A stretch of DNA of 64,000 bases from positions 47,462-111,461 of the forward strand of contig JAJYRA010000031.1 in the NCBI GenBank assembly GCA_021794355.1, given 5' to 3'. This DNA is from Thermoplasmata archaeon (GTDB lineage Archaea > Thermoplasmatota > Thermoplasmata > Thermoplasmatales > Thermoplasmataceae). Shown here piece after piece: positions 9,163 to 17,675 of this stretch. The position numbers and the translations under genes are program-made. Below the pieces are notes generated by a model, which was given only the letters and a program-made list of their open reading frames with translations, was not told the DNA's origin and ran no database searches. The stretch's first letter is position 1, and each line of letters opens with the position of its first letter.

Positions 9163-10075
9163 TTTGAAAATCTATGCCTATGACCTTGATGATTTCATAA
9201 AGGGAATCGTAAAAAAACACACTGAAAGTGATATAGCTATATACGGAAGGAAGGATGACAATGGTAATATTACATTGTTTTCTCCTTCCCGTTATCCCGA
9301 TAAGATTTCATCCATGACGGACAGTATGACCCTGTCTGATGTTTGCATCTTTAATGGAAAAAAATTGGACAGTTTCCTTGGGGAAAATATAATGTGTGCA
9401 GACCTCATGGAAAAGAAATATGGATATTTCATTGTAGATCAGACAACTGACACTGATAAGTTAAGATTATTCACAAAGGGCTCCAATTTAAAAGAATATG
9501 AATTTTTCGACGGTTCCTCAATGGATCTTCTGGAAAAAATTGACAGAAATAGGGACGTACATTCAAGGAATGGAGATCTAGTCGTGATTGTTGACCATTT
9601 TTTCAAAGTTAAGAGTGTTGGAACGGTTATTCTTGGTTTTGTGCTGTCAGGAACATTAAAAAAACACCAGACCTTATTCCTCAACCCAGCAGGTATTCAG
9701 GTCCAAGTGAGATCAATTCAAATGAATGACGTTGATTTTGAAGAAGCCCCTGCAGGTTCGCGGGTGGGAATAGCACTTAAGAATGCCAATCTAGATACCA
9801 TAGATCGGGGATCAACGCTTACTGAGAAATTAGTCAATCCCGTATCAGATCTAGAGGGAGATGTGATATTCCATAAGGCTATATCCGAGGAAATAAGGAG
9901 GGATGGAGAAGTGTTTCTTGCGGGGCACTTTATTTATTCCAGGGGTATTATGGAAGGTAAGAAAATTCATACAGATAAACCAATCCTCCCGTGGAACGAA
10001 TATATCCTGATAAAACCAAACTCAAAACCAAGAATCATTGGAAAAATGGTTATTTCAAATAAATTGATTCAATAG
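9155..10075 (+). CDS. EF-Tu/SelB-like protein with degenerate G domain
   Basis: A 306-aa protein resembling translational GTPases but without a recognisable P-loop (no GxxxxGK[ST]) or NKxD motif. Residues about 1-135 have the size of a shrunken G domain. From about 141 onward the sequence matches EF-Tu domain 2 (VVIVDHFFKVKSVGTVILG, then GTLKKHQTLFLNP), and the remainder could be domain 3. Such GTPase-dead SelB/EF1A paralogues exist in archaea with no settled role. It is the last gene of the asnS-hemE-hemH run and overlaps hemH by 8 nt, so it is co-expressed. An RNA- or ribosome-binding role is an inference. Confidence 0.75.
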   Translation: MSNLKIYAYDLDDFIKGIVKKHTESDIAIYGRKDDNGNITLFSPSRYPDKISSMTDSMTLSDVCIFNGKKLDSFLGENIMCADLMEKKYGYFIVDQTTDTDKLRLFTKGSNLKEYEFFDGSSMDLLEKIDRNRDVHSRNGDLVVIVDHFFKVKSVGTVILGFVLSGTLKKHQTLFLNPAGIQVQVRSIQMNDVDFEEAPAGSRVGIALKNANLDTIDRGSTLTEKLVNPVSDLEGDVIFHKAISEEIRRDGEVFLAGHFIYSRGIMEGKKIHTDKPILPWNEYILIKPNSKPRIIGKMVISNKLIQ

Positions 10076-11379
10076 TTGCCAGTTTTCATTTTCTCAACTT
10101 TTTCCTCAATAAATTTTAGTGAACCTATATCGTGTCTCATTTCGTAATTTCCCCTGATTCGCCATAAATTCATCTCAACCATGGACGATGCGTCTGGAAT
10201 GCTATCCGATTCTGCTACTATGGCAATTGCCCTGGAATCAGTCATTTTTACTTCATTGACCTCCCCTTCCACCGATGAGTAATATATATGGACATGATCT
10301 GGAAGGCCTTCTGTATTTATCCTGAGAATGTCAGGCTTTGGAGAAATACCATAACCGGGTGGTACAAGGTATTTCAGGGTGGTAGCTTTCCTTCTGAACG
10401 TGATCTTCGCCCTCTTCAGCTCGGCATCTGCAATTTTAAAAAGGAGATCCGTCACATCTCCTTCGATAACTGTAAGAATATTCATTCCCTCTGGATCAGC
10501 AAGCCTGCCATTTACCTCGATCACCTTCAGGTCATCCTTCGTCTGCATAAACTGTACGTACAATACCCCCCTGAAAATCTGACCATCCTGAGCGAGGGCT
10601 TCAACGAATCTTTTTGAAATATCCTTAGCCCTTTCATATATTTGGGGTCTAATAAAGGGTAACTTCAATTCCACATCGGTAATGGAGCCCATACCGCCAG
10701 TATTTGGACCCTTATCATTTTCATATAACCTCTTATAATCCTGTGCAATTGGTGCAAATATGGTACTTATCCCATCGGTAAATAATTGCACTGAAAATTC
10801 TTCGCCACGAACAGCTTCTTCTATCAATACTTTCTTATCCCGGAGGAATACCTGCTTAGCATAATCAATGGCTTCTACACGGTTGTTAAAATGCTGATCC
10901 GTTAATCTGACCCCTTTACCGCCTGTCAGTCCCGAAGGTTTAATGGCAAATTCAAAAGAAGTATTGGATAACATCTTCTGAATGTCATACTCGTTATCTA
11001 GAACTTCGTATTTCAAGTTTCCTGGTATACCATATCTTTTCATCAATTGTCTCATGAATATTTTCGAACTTTCTATCTGGAAGGCCGTTGAAGAGGGGCA
11101 AGCCACCTTTATTTTATTGAATTCAAGCTTGTCCACAAGATTTGTCTCCAGGTAGCTGTCAGGACTGACATATACAAGATCGGGCTTTTTATCCATTATA
11201 AACCCTGAAAGAAGATTTGCATCCCTGGATTTAGTAACAAGACATTCAGTGCTAATGGATCTTATGGATGGGTTATCGTTTGGCATGATTGTAATTAATT
11301 CTGCTCCACTTTCAAATAGCTTTCTGGCTAGGGCATCCTCTCTACCTCCGCCGCCCACCAGAGCAATTTTTTCACTCAT
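10069..11379 (-). CDS. purD: phosphoribosylamine-glycine ligase (GAR synthetase)
   Basis: Second committed step of purine synthesis: joins phosphoribosylamine and glycine with ATP. The N-terminal nucleotide-binding motif LVGGGGREDALA and ATP-grasp motifs (FAIKPSGLTGGKGVRL, then VIEVNGRLADPEG) are clear. The protein is about 436 aa, usual for the family. I start it at the ATG at 11379 (MSEKIALVGG); a longer form from 11394 would add five residues. It overlaps the 3' end of scpB, and its own 3' end overlaps the convergent EF-like gene by 7 nt. Confidence 0.95.
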   Translation of the reverse strand: MSEKIALVGGGGREDALARKLFESGAELITIMPNDNPSIRSISTECLVTKSRDANLLSGFIMDKKPDLVYVSPDSYLETNLVDKLEFNKIKVACPSSTAFQIESSKIFMRQLMKRYGIPGNLKYEVLDNEYDIQKMLSNTSFEFAIKPSGLTGGKGVRLTDQHFNNRVEAIDYAKQVFLRDKKVLIEEAVRGEEFSVQLFTDGISTIFAPIAQDYKRLYENDKGPNTGGMGSITDVELKLPFIRPQIYERAKDISKRFVEALAQDGQIFRGVLYVQFMQTKDDLKVIEVNGRLADPEGMNILTVIEGDVTDLLFKIADAELKRAKITFRRKATTLKYLVPPGYGISPKPDILRINTEGLPDHVHIYYSSVEGEVNEVKMTDSRAIAIVAESDSIPDASSMVEMNLWRIRGNYEMRHDIGSLKFIEEKVEKMKTGNY

Positions 11380-11872
11380 TTTCTTTCTCACCATCCTTAT
11401 TCACTGTATTCTTTAATTCTCTTTTATTCTGGATATTGAAATATTTATAAAATTTACTAGTAAGCTGGAAAATTTCAGTGTTTCTATACTTGCTGGATCT
11501 GATAAAACCTAATTTCTTCAGGGAATGGATCACGTGATCAGATTGACCCCTAAATTTTTCATTTATTTCTCCCCTCATTGTTTTATCATTGTTTAAAATC
11601 AAGGTCAACAGTTTGATCTGCTCCCCTGATAGCTCAGGCTTTGTTACCTCTTTCACAACATCTGCATATTCACTTTTCAATATCATTCTGTATTTTTTCC
11701 CTATGGAACTTATCTCCATGCTTGTGTTTTCAGAACCGTATCTCTGTATGAGTTTTCTCAACTCCTTTTTCACGACACCTGGCTCTTCTAATAGGATAGA
11801 TGATATCTCTGTAATGCCTAAGGGTTCTTCCGTGGCAAAAAGAATTGCCTCCAGTTTTCTCTGAAGTTCCAC
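11372..11872 (-). CDS. scpB: segregation and condensation protein ScpB
   Basis: Winged-helix partner of the ScpA kleisin in the SMC condensin complex. The 166-aa protein begins with the family signature LEAILFATEEPLGITEI, followed by tandem winged-helix segments. The C-terminal 30 residues are basic and extended. The start is a GTG at 11872. It is co-transcribed with purD, with a short overlap, and is separated from smc-scpA (17676-21968) by about 6 kb, so the SMC complex is encoded at two loci in this genome. Confidence 0.88.
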   Translation of the reverse strand: MELQRKLEAILFATEEPLGITEISSILLEEPGVVKKELRKLIQRYGSENTSMEISSIGKKYRMILKSEYADVVKEVTKPELSGEQIKLLTLILNNDKTMRGEINEKFRGQSDHVIHSLKKLGFIRSSKYRNTEIFQLTSKFYKYFNIQNKRELKNTVNKDGEKENE

Positions 11873-12351
11873 ATTGACCCTATGAGGTCCTAATATAAAA
11901 TTTTTTAACCTTCGATCAATAAGTCTCCTTACATACGATATGGAACAAAAGCGAACGAAGGTATATGGCTGATGATTGAGTGCCTTCTCAATTGTTTACA
12001 ATGTTGATAAGTGCGCATATTCCGTTATTAATTACATAACCACTTCATTCAGGACGTGAAATACGAGATGAGGGTGCTTACCAATGATACCAACGTTGAT
12101 TTTCTCAAGATGGGGATAAAGGGAATCGCAGAAACATTCAATGATCATATTCTTGGAATAGAATGTAAGGGGGATCATTTTAACAAGCGTTCTAATTCCG
12201 AACTGTGCAAGATCATTTCAATTTTACTGAAATTTCAACATACCGTCTCTCTCTGGATAAAATGTTAAACTTAAAAGGTCAATTTATTAAAAAAAGTGGT
12301 ATAATATTTTAAAAATATGTAGAAGATAAAGATAATAGGATCAGATCAGGT
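11873..12351. other. intergenic region, 479 bp, with one small ORF
   Basis: Upstream region of scpB and downstream region of the surface-protein gene. AT-rich, with one possible short gene at 12056-12268. No RNA gene or strong repeat is recognised. Confidence 0.4.
12056..12268 (+). CDS. possible small protein, 70 aa
   Basis: A GTG-started frame (or ATG at 12068). The peptide has a plausible protein-like pattern, with hydrophobic residues spaced as in alternating strand and helix (FLKMGIKGIAETFNDHILGIE). I do not recognise a family and see no clear ribosome-binding site. It could be a genuine small archaeal gene or a gene remnant. Confidence 0.3.
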   Translation: MKYEMRVLTNDTNVDFLKMGIKGIAETFNDHILGIECKGDHFNKRSNSELCKIISILLKFQHTVSLWIKC

Positions 12352-14244
12352 TTATCTTTTTCTAAATATCCAGACTGCTGCTGAACCAATAATTGCCAGT
12401 ACCACAATGATAGCTGCGATAATATAGAGGTCATAGTTCGAGGAACTTCCAATCTTTTTCTGGGTTGGAGTGAAGTTAACCGTTATGGTCACATTATGCC
12501 CACTAACCCTGAAAGTTCCACCAGATGCGCTGTAAGCATTTTTACTTGAATGTGCACTATATGAATACGATCCGTTCATAAGATACATTGTGTAGGACGA
12601 AAGGCTTATTTGATTGGAATTTTTCATGTCGGTTGAGTTGATGTACCATACCATGCCTGAGGGTAATCCGGTCTCTTTGAACACAATTGCATATGCAATG
12701 AATTTAAACTGAACGGAAGTGACATTGTTTTTACCTGATACCACAGCAGTTCCAGATGTTTGCTTAATAGCATAATTTACTACTGGATTGACCTTATAAT
12801 TGTATGTTCCGTTTACCTCGAAGAAAGTAATTGTTCCATTATTAGATGAACTTGTTGTTCCATTTAACGTAACATCCCACACCGTACCAGTTGCAAGACC
12901 GGTTTCAGTGAAAGTTACACCATAGACACTCTTGTTTTGTCCCGTAAATGTAATGGCCTGATAATAGGGTGTTCCATTGACTACAATAATTCCCTTTGAT
13001 GGTAGTACTCTGTCAGTGGATTTGGCTGCAACACTGAATGAGTATGAGCCGTTCACTTCGCTGAAAGTGATTGTGCCTGAAGTTGATGTTTTAGCAACAC
13101 CACCAAGGGTAACATTCCATGAAGTTCCTGAAGTAAGGCCTGATTCAGTGAAAATGACATTATATAATGATGCTGGTCCAGTGAAGGAGGTGGGTGTTAC
13201 TATTTTATTTCCCTGAAGAGTAACTTCAGTTTGAGCAAGAGCTCTCCCATTCAGTGAGGCTCCAGTTGAAATTGTTATGGCAGTTTGTGATAGTATGTTA
13301 CCGGAGAACTGAACTCCTGTGCCCAGACTGACCTTACTTGCAACGGACCAGAATATATTCTGTGGAAGAGCACCTCCAGTAAGAATCACTTTAGCGCCAT
13401 TGCCCACAGTAAGTGCACCTGCTACCTGAAATATCCATACGGATTTGGAGCTCCCATTTAGTGTGACTGTGTTTGGAATGAGAAGTCCGGAGGTCCATTT
13501 ATAAAGGCCAGGTACAAGAGTCATTCCGTTAATATTACCCGCTCCAAGATTTATATATCCAGGATCAGTTCTTCCTTGTGCATTGGTATAGGCCGTATGC
13601 ATGTCACTAACTGCTGTGGTCAACATACTTGGTGTTGGATTGGCATAGTTGGCTGCATACATGTTGCCCGTAACATATGTTGATGTGGAGAACTGTCCGT
13701 TGGATGCCATTACCTGGGAGAATCCAGCATAATAAGATGCTGCTGAAGGGCTTAGACCAATGTTTCCAGTTATGGATGAAGTTCCAGTATTAGTTACAGC
13801 TGTTTCGGCTAAAATTGCAAAGTTGCTTGCAGTGCCAAGATTTACAGGGGCTAAATTAACGGGTGGAAGTGCCGTAAATGAAATTGCTTGATTATAGTTT
13901 ATTCCAGAAACGGTAATATTACCGAACTGCGGTGAAGATGTAAATCCAGTAACATTTGCTATGCGGTAGGCATAGGTACCATCCTGCATAGAAAATACAA
14001 TCTCTGATGATGTGGATAGTTCTGAAACATTATTCAAAGTGACATTCCACTGTGTTCCATTTGATAACCCTGATTCGGTGAAGTTGACATCATAATTTGT
14101 AACTGTAGCGGAATGACCTAACAGATTGGAACTATTCTGGGTTTGATTCAGAACCAATGCACCTGAAGAAATGATGAAAATGAGGGAAATCGCGATAGCT
14201 AGCAAAACATTCATTCTTGACAAAAAATTTTTTTTATCATTCAT
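12352..14244 (-). CDS. secreted, membrane-anchored protein with ice-binding-like DUF3494 domain
   Basis: A 630-aa extracellular protein. A signal or anchor helix spans about residues 13-32. A repeat unit (FTESGL...WNVTL pattern) occurs near residue 55, again near 365, and in two diverged copies (FTETGL, FKETGL). Residues about 134-348 form a DUF3494 (ice-binding-like, beta-solenoid) domain with the segments LGTASNFAILAETAVTNTG and VPGLYKW. A C-terminal membrane helix (about 605-626) ends in FRKR, so the protein is held on the cell surface with the repeats outside. Ser, Thr and Asn content is high, suiting glycosylation. An ice-binding role is unlikely if the host is thermophilic; adhesion or surface structure is a better guess. 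A TATA-like stretch at 14261-14273 precedes the ATG by about 23 nt. Confidence 0.8.
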   Translation of the reverse strand: MNDKKNFLSRMNVLLAIAISLIFIISSGALVLNQTQNSSNLLGHSATVTNYDVNFTESGLSNGTQWNVTLNNVSELSTSSEIVFSMQDGTYAYRIANVTGFTSSPQFGNITVSGINYNQAISFTALPPVNLAPVNLGTASNFAILAETAVTNTGTSSITGNIGLSPSAASYYAGFSQVMASNGQFSTSTYVTGNMYAANYANPTPSMLTTAVSDMHTAYTNAQGRTDPGYINLGAGNINGMTLVPGLYKWTSGLLIPNTVTLNGSSKSVWIFQVAGALTVGNGAKVILTGGALPQNIFWSVASKVSLGTGVQFSGNILSQTAITISTGASLNGRALAQTEVTLQGNKIVTPTSFTGPASLYNVIFTESGLTSGTSWNVTLGGVAKTSTSGTITFSEVNGSYSFSVAAKSTDRVLPSKGIIVVNGTPYYQAITFTGQNKSVYGVTFTETGLATGTVWDVTLNGTTSSSNNGTITFFEVNGTYNYKVNPVVNYAIKQTSGTAVVSGKNNVTSVQFKFIAYAIVFKETGLPSGMVWYINSTDMKNSNQISLSSYTMYLMNGSYSYSAHSSKNAYSASGGTFRVSGHNVTITVNFTPTQKKIGSSSNYDLYIIAAIIVVLAIIGSAAVWIFRKR

Positions 14245-14550
14245 GACAAAGATATCATGAGTATATATATAAACATAGCTAAAAAAAATAGTGATTTAAA
14301 ATAGTTGTATTAGATAAAATAATAATTATAATTGCAGATTCTTTTATACAATAGTGGATTATCAATAACCGTTTAGATGGATTCTTTCAATTAATTTTCT
14401 CCTGTTTGAAAAAGTCGTATCAATCTGTTTCAGCCAGAACTCATCAAGTTAAGATTCCATGAAAAAAGGGTGTTTTTAGAAACCTCCAATATATTTGGAA
14501 GCTAGTCTATATAAACGTATGATGTTTTTTATTCCTTGTTATCATTGTGA
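14245..14550. other. intergenic region, 306 bp, divergent promoters
   Basis: Separates the surface-protein gene (minus) and the permease gene (plus). A TATA-like element at 14261-14273 points left, and TATATAAA at 14508-14515 points right, about 45 nt before the permease ATG. The middle is AT-rich with nothing else recognisable. Confidence 0.5.
14508..14515 (+). promoter_or_regulatory. TATA box of the NCS1 permease gene
   Basis: TATATAAA centred about 45 nt upstream of the ATG at 14557. This predicts a short leader of roughly 15-20 nt containing GGTGAT just before the start, unlike the leaderless pattern of many neighbours. Confidence 0.45.
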
Positions 14551-14556
14551 TTGGTG

Positions 14557-15951
14557 ATGTTCAAGTCGACTGATGATACTCTTTCAAGTACACTGGATGT
14601 TAGCCAGAGATCCATGAAACCAAATTCCTTGTTTTACCTCTGGTTTGGGTCAAACCTTACGGTTGCCGATTTTGCTCTTGGTGTATTGGTTGAATCCTAC
14701 GGATTGAGCATTTATTTTACCTTAATGGCTCTTCTCATTGCAAACGTTTTCGGAGGATTGCTGGTAGCCCTTATGAGTATCCTTGGGCCAAGAACTGGCA
14801 TGGGACAGATGGAAATATCCAAGAAATCTTTTGGAAGTGGTGGTGGAAGAATCTTCTCGCTTTTACAATTTTTAAATACCATAGGTTGGCTTTCAATCAA
14901 CCTTATAATTTCATCAAGAGCTTTGCAATTTATAATCAGTTCGCAAGATCAATATACTCCTGTCATTTTTGGAATAAATCTTTTGGAAATTCTTTCACTT
15001 TTTATAGTCATGACAATTATCGGGATTACAGTAATTTATGGCCACCGATCCATCAAATCGTTTGAAAAAATAATGTCAGTTGTTCTTGGAATTTTATTTG
15101 TTGTTATTTCTATTTCTATATTTCTTTCACCCAGCAAAAACATTTATTCCTATAATGGTAACTTTTCCTTAATTTCTTTTGCATCCATAATAATGCTTTC
15201 CTTTTCATATATAATGTCCTGGGGACCCTATGCGGCAGATTATTCAAGATACGTTGAATCTAAGAAATCTGCATCCTTAAAATCCTTTATTTACACATTT
15301 CTTGGAACGGCACTTGCTTCATTTCTTGTCGAGGTAGTAGGATTTTTTGTTGGAATAAACCTAAATCTTAACGGTGTTTTTTCCAACAAGCTTTTCATAC
15401 CCTTATTGGGTGGATTTTGGGTAATCGGATCGCTCACCCTATTCCTTGGAGGGCTTTCCGCAAACGCCCTAAACCTTTATTCAAATCTGATGTCAATTCG
15501 TTCACTTGGTTTTAAATCTGCAAGAAGATTCATAATTGTATCAATCGGTATTTTTACCATCCTCATGGGCTACCTATTTTATAACACATTTTCATCATAT
15601 TTCGAAGGTTTTCTATATGTTCTGGATTACTGGATAACCCCATGGATAGGTGTAATGATCGCTGAATATTTCCTGGTCAGAAGGAAGGAATACTATGCTT
15701 CAAGTATAAACTGGAATCCCATATTCTCCTACTTAATTTCCATAGCCATCTCAGTTCCTTTCATGGACACGGTGCAGTATTACTTTGGCCTATCTATCCC
15801 ATTCTATTCCATAACTTCAGGCATAGATTTCAGCTACGTTATTTCATTCTTCATTGCCATTATTGTAACTTATCTATTTGAGGAGAAATTTGGAAGAAAA
15901 ACTGTTACCAGCTTAAAGAGAGAGAACACAATTATTGGTTCTCAGGAATAG
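14557..15951 (+). CDS. NCS1-family cytosine/purine/allantoin-type permease
   Basis: A polytopic membrane protein of about 464 aa with some 12 predicted helices. Family features include the first-helix WFGSNLTVADFALGVL segment and the cytoplasmic GPRTGMGQMEISKKSFG motif, characteristic of nucleobase:cation symporter-1 proteins. Later helices contain the conserved SWGPYAADYSRY. The substrate is probably a nucleobase or related heterocycle; it cannot be fixed from sequence. The frame extends upstream to TTG 14551, but the ATG at 14557 with adjacent GGTGAT is preferred. It ends overlapping the convergent RNase Z gene by 20 nt. Confidence 0.88.
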   Translation: MFKSTDDTLSSTLDVSQRSMKPNSLFYLWFGSNLTVADFALGVLVESYGLSIYFTLMALLIANVFGGLLVALMSILGPRTGMGQMEISKKSFGSGGGRIFSLLQFLNTIGWLSINLIISSRALQFIISSQDQYTPVIFGINLLEILSLFIVMTIIGITVIYGHRSIKSFEKIMSVVLGILFVVISISIFLSPSKNIYSYNGNFSLISFASIIMLSFSYIMSWGPYAADYSRYVESKKSASLKSFIYTFLGTALASFLVEVVGFFVGINLNLNGVFSNKLFIPLLGGFWVIGSLTLFLGGLSANALNLYSNLMSIRSLGFKSARRFIIVSIGIFTILMGYLFYNTFSSYFEGFLYVLDYWITPWIGVMIAEYFLVRRKEYYASSINWNPIFSYLISIAISVPFMDTVQYYFGLSIPFYSITSGIDFSYVISFFIAIIVTYLFEEKFGRKTVTSLKRENTIIGSQE

Positions 15952-16864
15952 TCTCTCCCTTTTTAATCTCTACAGAAAGCAGCTCCCTAGATAGAATAGA
16001 GTTAGAGAATATTTTTTTTGCCTCATCAAGCAGTATTTCTGGATTGTCCACTCTCGGACTATAATGGAAGAGATAGAAACTTTTAACTTCTGCACTCCGT
16101 GCTATTTCAGCTGCCTGTCTTGATGACGAATGCCCAAACTCATTTACCTTTGGTTCAAGAGATGAGTCTGTAGTTGTATCGTGAATCAATACGTCAACAC
16201 CTTTTGCAAATTCCGGCATGTTTGGATTGGGTCTTGTGTCCCCACTGTATACCATACTTCTTCCCTTTTTTATCCCTCCTGAAATTTCATTAAGTGTTAT
16301 GATCCTACCATCAAGGTTTATTGACCCATTCTTCCTTATTTTTTCAAGCTTTTCAGAGGGGATACCAAGTAATTTTGCTTTTTCTGGATCGATTTTCACC
16401 ATGTCATTCTCAGTAACCTTATAGGAAACTGCAGGAACAGGATGATCCGCTTTCAGTGTATCGATCCTGAAAAATCCTGTTTCCACAGATCCACCGAACG
16501 GGATTTCGTTTATCTCTATCTCGAAGCCTAGGGAGAAATAGCCGACGTTAAAAGCTCTCGAAAGAACAGATATGGCACCAGGAGGACCGAAAACTTTCAG
16601 AGGTTTTTCCCTTCCGTTGAATGACATACTCTGAATGAGACCCAGTATGCCTAGGAAGTGATCACCATGGAAGTGCGTTAAAAATATGCTATCTATTTTC
16701 ATGAAGGAAATTCCACTCTTCATAATTTGTTTCTGTGTACCCTCTCCACAGTCAAACATACAAATATAGTCATCCATCTGCAATATTATGGATGGAAGAG
16801 ATCTACCAGGAAAAGGCCAGGAGCCACCAGTGCCGAGGAATGTTATCTTGAATGAAGATGCCAT
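15932..16864 (-). CDS. rnz: ribonuclease Z (tRNA 3'-processing endonuclease)
   Basis: Metallo-beta-lactamase-fold nuclease that trims the 3' trailer from pre-tRNAs. The N-terminus FKITFLGTGGSWPFPGR and the zinc-binding FLTHFHGDH are diagnostic. Further ligands appear in LKADHPVPAVSY, YSGDTRPN and EFGHSSSRQAAEIA. The start is taken at the ATG at 16864 because the conserved core begins there and a TATA-like AATTATAAT lies about 29 nt upstream; ATGs at 16885 and 16900 are alternatives. Length (about 310 aa) is normal. Confidence 0.93.
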   Translation of the reverse strand: MASSFKITFLGTGGSWPFPGRSLPSIILQMDDYICMFDCGEGTQKQIMKSGISFMKIDSIFLTHFHGDHFLGILGLIQSMSFNGREKPLKVFGPPGAISVLSRAFNVGYFSLGFEIEINEIPFGGSVETGFFRIDTLKADHPVPAVSYKVTENDMVKIDPEKAKLLGIPSEKLEKIRKNGSINLDGRIITLNEISGGIKKGRSMVYSGDTRPNPNMPEFAKGVDVLIHDTTTDSSLEPKVNEFGHSSSRQAAEIARSAEVKSFYLFHYSPRVDNPEILLDEAKKIFSNSILSRELLSVEIKKGETIPENQ

Positions 16865-17085
16865 GGGGGAAAATGGAATCTTCATTATTATAATTAACAT
16901 TAACGCATACCCCTTTCTTGTTGAAACCTTAACTTTACAAAATTAAACAAAGGAGAATTAATGCAACTTTTGATTCGATTGCTTCCATCAGTTTGAAATC
17001 ACAAAGGAGAATTGTATGTTTTATGAGAAAAAGGATTTGATAATAACATAAGAAATCAATATATAACAACTTTCAATCTGCGGCT

Positions 17086-17625
17086 GTGAATGGGCAATTT
17101 TTTATAACCGCAAGTTCCAGCTCTGGTTCCAGTCTGGCAACCTACGTAATTGTTATTTTCATTTTAATATTCATAATTTTCAGGAGGGTTTCCAGAGGAA
17201 TTAATGGAAGGCCATACACGCAGCGCAGGGTGCTCACCGGTCCAATCATATATGGAATCCTTCTCCTCCTCTTTCTTTACGAACTCAACAAATACCCCAT
17301 ATATATTTACATAGGCCTGATCATGATAGTTCCCGGTCTAATAATAGGAGATAGGGTAGGTATTCTTTCAAAGGTTTACTGGCAAAACAATATTCTTATG
17401 TACAAAAGGTCAGTGTTCATCCTGGCAATAACCCTGAGCCTTTATGCAGTAAGACTATTCATAGAATTTGAATTGCCTACTAATAACATCCAGATAATAG
17501 CCACCTTTGATGCACTAATTGCAATCTCATTTGGTATAATGATAGGTGAATTATTGCATCTGAAGTCACAGGCGAGAATCTTAAGGAACAGTCCAGAAAT
17601 TGCTGATAAAATGGAGAATGCATAA
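17086..17625 (+). CDS. integral membrane protein, possibly CcdC/DUF1453-like
   Basis: A 179-aa protein with about five membrane helices and short basic loops (FRRVSRGINGRPYTQRR after helix 1). Size and topology resemble CcdC-like DUF1453 proteins, but that match is tentative. The start is a GTG; an AATATATAAC element about 24 nt upstream supports a leaderless transcript from this codon. It lies 50 nt before smc but has its own promoter and a short AT-rich gap after it. No function can be assigned. Confidence 0.6.
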   Translation: MNGQFFITASSSSGSSLATYVIVIFILIFIIFRRVSRGINGRPYTQRRVLTGPIIYGILLLLFLYELNKYPIYIYIGLIMIVPGLIIGDRVGILSKVYWQNNILMYKRSVFILAITLSLYAVRLFIEFELPTNNIQIIATFDALIAISFGIMIGELLHLKSQARILRNSPEIADKMENA

Positions 17626-17675
17626 ATATATATATCCCTTAAATAATATCATACAGTTGTCCGACGTGATGAAAT

